The notes under the pieces were generated by a model, which searched no databases, had not been told where the DNA came from, and worked only from the letters and a program-made list of their open reading frames with translations. A stretch of DNA of 64,000 nt. It comes from Prevotella sp. oral taxon 376. Lineage in GTDB: Bacteria; Bacteroidota; Bacteroidia; Bacteroidales; Bacteroidaceae. The stretch covers positions 1,178,001-1,242,000 of the forward strand of contig NZ_PYXG01000001.1 of NCBI RefSeq assembly GCF_003043945.1, given 5' to 3'. Positions 61,761 to 64,000 of this stretch are shown in pieces (the stretch's first letter is position 1; each line of letters starts with the position of its first letter). A program made the translations under genes and the position numbers.

Positions 61761-63020
61761 TCATTTTGTGTAATTGTACACCACCTTTTTGCCCCGATGA
61801 ATATAAACATTCCTCATGACAGGGACCTTTATTTTCTGTCCCATCAGGTTATACCAGCGGGCGTTCTCTTTCTTCTGATCGTTCTTGATGGTATTGATAT
61901 CGGTTGAAACCAGGAAGTCTCTCAAGGAGGAGAGGGCGGAATAAGCCCTTCCGGTATTGTTGTCAAACAGGGTGGCGTTATACCAGTTGGTCGTAACCTG
62001 CGGGCCTGTGTGCCCGTATTCGTTCGCTTCCGGCCACCACCAGAACAATCCTTTCACCTTGCCGTGGCTGTTGAGCTTGGCGACGAGAGCATCTGTGAAT
62101 GCCTTCTGCCCTGTGTCCGAGTAGGGATAGGTGGCGCTGTAATCGATGGTTGTACCGGGAACTTGCCAGTGTGCGGGATATCCCGCCTCCACCACCATGA
62201 TGTCTTTGTCAAAACTGTTTTCCAGCGTGTTGAGAGCTATCTCCAGCTGTTCCAGCTTCCCGTGGTAGTAGGGATAGTAGCTGATGCCTATGATGTCGTA
62301 GTCCACTTGTCGTCTCGCCATGTTGTCATAGAATCCTTTCAGGACACCGGTGTCTGCTACCCGCTCGGTGTGGATGATGATTCTGGCGTCGGGGCAGACC
62401 TCGCGGCACGCCCTGCCGGCGTTTCTGAGCAGGGTGGCAAATCGGTCCCAGTTGGCCGTGCTGTTGGTGTAGCACCGGTAGGTCGTGGCGTCTCTTGCGC
62501 CCCACAGCATGCCATAGCTTATTTCGTTGCCTATCTGGATGAGGTCGGGAGCCGCTCCATGGTCCTTGAGCGTCTGCAAAGAGGCCTTGGTATAGTCGTA
62601 GATCTTGGCATAGAGTTCCGTCTCGCTTAAGGCCAGCCAGTCGCTTGGAGTCCACTGTTTAGACGGGTCGGCCCAGGTGTCGGAGTAGTGGAAGTCGAGC
62701 AGGAAGCTGAATCCTGCCTCCTTGATGCGTTTCCCGAGGGCCTTCACATAGTCCAAGTCCTGGCATACCCCTTCGCCTTTCTCGACTCCGGTGGCATTGC
62801 GGGGGTCTACGAAGAGCCGCACGCGCAGGGCGTTCCAGCCCTCATCCTTGAGAAAGGTGAGCATGTTTGTAATGGCGTTTCCGCCGTGATCGTAATATTT
62901 AGAGCCCGCCTCCTCATACCTCGTCTGCATCGAGAGGTCGCCGCCCACATATTTCTGTGCCTGCCCCGTGGTGATCCATAAGGCGAGGAAACCTATGAAA
63001 AAGAATCTTCTAATATCCAT
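61761..63020 (-). CDS. GH53 arabinogalactan endo-beta-1,4-galactanase
   Basis: 419 residues from ATG 63020; an upstream ATG at 63044 lies inside the promoter. The signal peptide (FFFIGFLALWITTGQAQ) is followed by a GH53 barrel. YVGGDLSMQTRYEEAG opens it. The acid/base is Glu166 in IQIGNEISYG and the nucleophile is Glu278 in MVVEAGYP. DFHYSDTWADPSKQWTP and GLFWWWPEANEY are further GH53 marks. It cleaves type I arabinogalactan side chains of pectin. The C-terminal NLMGQKIKVPVMRNVYIHRG resembles the short tails on the exported propeller-like protein at 20472-22334 and the amylase. Confidence 0.93.
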   Translation of the reverse strand: MDIRRFFFIGFLALWITTGQAQKYVGGDLSMQTRYEEAGSKYYDHGGNAITNMLTFLKDEGWNALRVRLFVDPRNATGVEKGEGVCQDLDYVKALGKRIKEAGFSFLLDFHYSDTWADPSKQWTPSDWLALSETELYAKIYDYTKASLQTLKDHGAAPDLIQIGNEISYGMLWGARDATTYRCYTNSTANWDRFATLLRNAGRACREVCPDARIIIHTERVADTGVLKGFYDNMARRQVDYDIIGISYYPYYHGKLEQLEIALNTLENSFDKDIMVVEAGYPAHWQVPGTTIDYSATYPYSDTGQKAFTDALVAKLNSHGKVKGLFWWWPEANEYGHTGPQVTTNWYNATLFDNNTGRAYSALSSLRDFLVSTDINTIKNDQKKENARWYNLMGQKIKVPVMRNVYIHRGKKVVYNYTK

Positions 63021-63043
63021 ATTCCGGTTGTAATTATTTTCCA

Positions 63044-63051
63044 CAAAGATA
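63044..63051 (-). promoter_or_regulatory. -7 box for the GH53 gene
   Basis: Minus-strand TATCTTTG, 24 bases before ATG 63020. Confidence 0.65.
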
Positions 63052-63083
63052 CGAATAAATTCTCAATTCAAGGGCAAAGAACG

Positions 63084-63119
63084 AAAAAAAGGGGCCCTTC
63101 TTCACAGAGAGACCCCCTC
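63084..63119 (-). terminator. Weak terminator after the amylase gene
   Basis: Minus-strand GGGG and CCCC blocks can pair around a 19-base loop, followed by seven T residues. The stem is short, so this is tentative. Confidence 0.45.
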
Positions 63120-63147
63120 GTTTAAAATGCCTAACTTATATGTAAGG

Positions 63148-64000
63148 TTACCGAATGATGGCTTTCCTGCCACCGTGAATATAGATGCCTTTTGCCGAGG
63201 GCTTGCCGATGCGTATGCCCGAGAGGGTGTACCAGGCGTCGCCTGCCGGCTTGTCAACGCCCATGGTGGGAGCCTCTATTCCCGTTACTACGGCCTGCAA
63301 GCCCTCGAGGGTATAGTAGCCCCCGTTCCGGAAGTCCTTGTCAGAGGTCTGGTTGCCCGTGCCGTCGTTGAAGATGATCTTGTCGGGGGCTGCCAGCGTC
63401 CCGCCGTATTTCCACAGATAGACCTTCTTGCCGTCGTGGATGCCCGCTTCCGACACATCCGCCTGGCTCGCCGTGCCCGGCCAGTTGCCAGAATACATGT
63501 TGCTGCCGTCGTTGTGCCAGGCCCATACATTGATGGTGTTTCCCCAGTTGGAGGGCTTCTCGAAGTAGGCATAGGTGCCTTCTTGCTCGGTTACGAACGG
63601 GGGCAGGGTAAAGGAGTTTTCCTCTTCGCCCACTTCTTTTATGCTGCTGATATCGATGTTGTCGCTGATATAGAGCTTATAGTTCTCACCCTCCACGGCC
63701 AGTTGATAGCCGGTGGTGGCGGTCGTGGTCGTTCCGAGACACAGCAGCAGGTTGCCCTTGGTGCCCTTTACGCTCACGCTGTAGCCCGCGTTTTCGCCCA
63801 CGGAGGAGAGCACTTCGCTCTGGTTGTTCACGCCTGCCAGTCTGCGTGCCAGTATCTGTTTCTTGATGGCTTTCTTGTATTCTTTCCAGTGGGTGAGGAA
63901 TATGCACGGCGTTCCGGGCATGGTGAGGATATAGGCGTTGGCAGCCTCGATGTTTGCCTTGAGCATGTTGTCGCTGCTTCGCCCTGTGTCGTGGTTATCC
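63148..64000 (-). CDS. GH13 alpha-amylase, 3' part, with CBM26 starch-binding module
   Basis: The gene enters from the right edge, so the N-terminus is missing. The first visible codons read DNHDTGRSSDN, the GH13 region IV with the invariant His-Asp, then MPGTPCIFLTHWKEY of the barrel end. A C-domain follows (VLSSVGENAGYSVSVKG). Residues ~135-245 of the visible part form a CBM26 starch-binding module (YFEKPSNWGNTINVWAWH, SGNWPGTASQ, IIFNDGTGNQTSDKDF). The end LSGIRIGKPSAKGIYIHGGR is the short tail shared with the GH53 enzyme. It cleaves alpha-1,4-glucans; the location is probably the cell surface. Confidence 0.9.
   Translation of the reverse strand, partial: DNHDTGRSSDNMLKANIEAANAYILTMPGTPCIFLTHWKEYKKAIKKQILARRLAGVNNQSEVLSSVGENAGYSVSVKGTKGNLLLCLGTTTTATTGYQLAVEGENYKLYISDNIDISSIKEVGEEENSFTLPPFVTEQEGTYAYFEKPSNWGNTINVWAWHNDGSNMYSGNWPGTASQADVSEAGIHDGKKVYLWKYGGTLAAPDKIIFNDGTGNQTSDKDFRNGGYYTLEGLQAVVTGIEAPTMGVDKPAGDAWYTLSGIRIGKPSAKGIYIHGGRKAIIR

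Noticed and set aside
1..64000. tRNA, rRNA, insertion sequences, prophage or integrase genes
   Set aside because: No cloverleaf, rRNA segment, transposase or integrase coding was recognised anywhere in the window; the only dispersed element is the non-coding repeat.

Overview
The window comes from an anaerobic member of the Bacteroidales, most likely Prevotella or a close relative. Five things point there: many promoters with the Bacteroidetes -7 box TAnnTTTG; a type IX secretion (Por/Gld) operon; a class III ribonucleotide reductase; SusC/TonB-type receptors and signal peptides ending in AQ; and short Prevotella-style C-terminal tails of the type LxGxxIgxPxxkGIYIxxGrK on secreted proteins. 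The genus is inferred from gene content and was not tested by search.

Layout. 1-1.65 kb: two tandem paralogous membrane proteins. 1.8-6.9 kb (minus): surface-polysaccharide operon with a flippase, a GT2/fucosyltransferase-like fusion and two glycosyltransferases. 7.2-7.9 kb: outer-membrane barrel. 8.2-11.4 kb: rplM-rpsI-rpsB-tsf with a structured leader. 11.7-14.6 kb: nrdDG. 14.7-22.4 kb: a clearly AT-richer locus with a TonB receptor, a DUF4876-like lipoprotein, a second barrel and an exported propeller-like protein. 22.7-26.8 kb: ECF sigma factor, anti-sigma-like protein and TonB-receptor-like protein. 27.1-29.4 kb: aldo/keto reductase overlapping an exported amidohydrolase-ABM fusion. 29.5-30.5 kb: a reduced methyltransferase-like protein and a DUF2795 protein. 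30.5-37.0 kb: porP-gldKLMN plus a small barrel. 37.5-43.4 kb: FAH-family hydrolase, porU, porV, ispF. 43.4-44.0 kb: repeat copy and a probable small RNA. 44.0-46.1 kb: two glycosyltransferases. 46.1-50.7 kb (minus): M23/LysM protein; DJ-1-like protein, ispD and recG. 51.1-54.6 kb: nadK, ABC exporter, thioredoxin-TonB_C fusion. 54.7-59.1 kb: MacAB-type efflux operon. 59.3-61.7 kb (minus): vitamin B6 operon whose first gene fuses a broken ThiD/PdxK-like kinase to an AraC DNA-binding domain, followed by pdxS and pdxT. 61.8-64.0 kb (minus): GH53 galactanase and the 3' part of a GH13 alpha-amylase with CBM26.

How the genes fit together. PorP and GldKLMN form the trans-envelope motor and ring of the type IX system, and PorU with PorV releases and anchors its cargo. 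The GH53 enzyme, the amylase and the exported propeller protein carry tails that could be sorting signals for this or a related route.

The strongest unusual signals are: (1) a five-copy intergenic repeat built from three ~22-nt palindromic units; (2) the ThiD-like/AraC fusion at the head of the pdxST operon, which looks like a B6-sensing regulator made from a dead kinase; (3) a probable unannotated small RNA at 43.6-43.8 kb; (4) the AT-rich four-gene outer-membrane locus; (5) a thioredoxin-TonB_C fusion; and (6) an 80-bp gene overlap that encodes a signal peptide.
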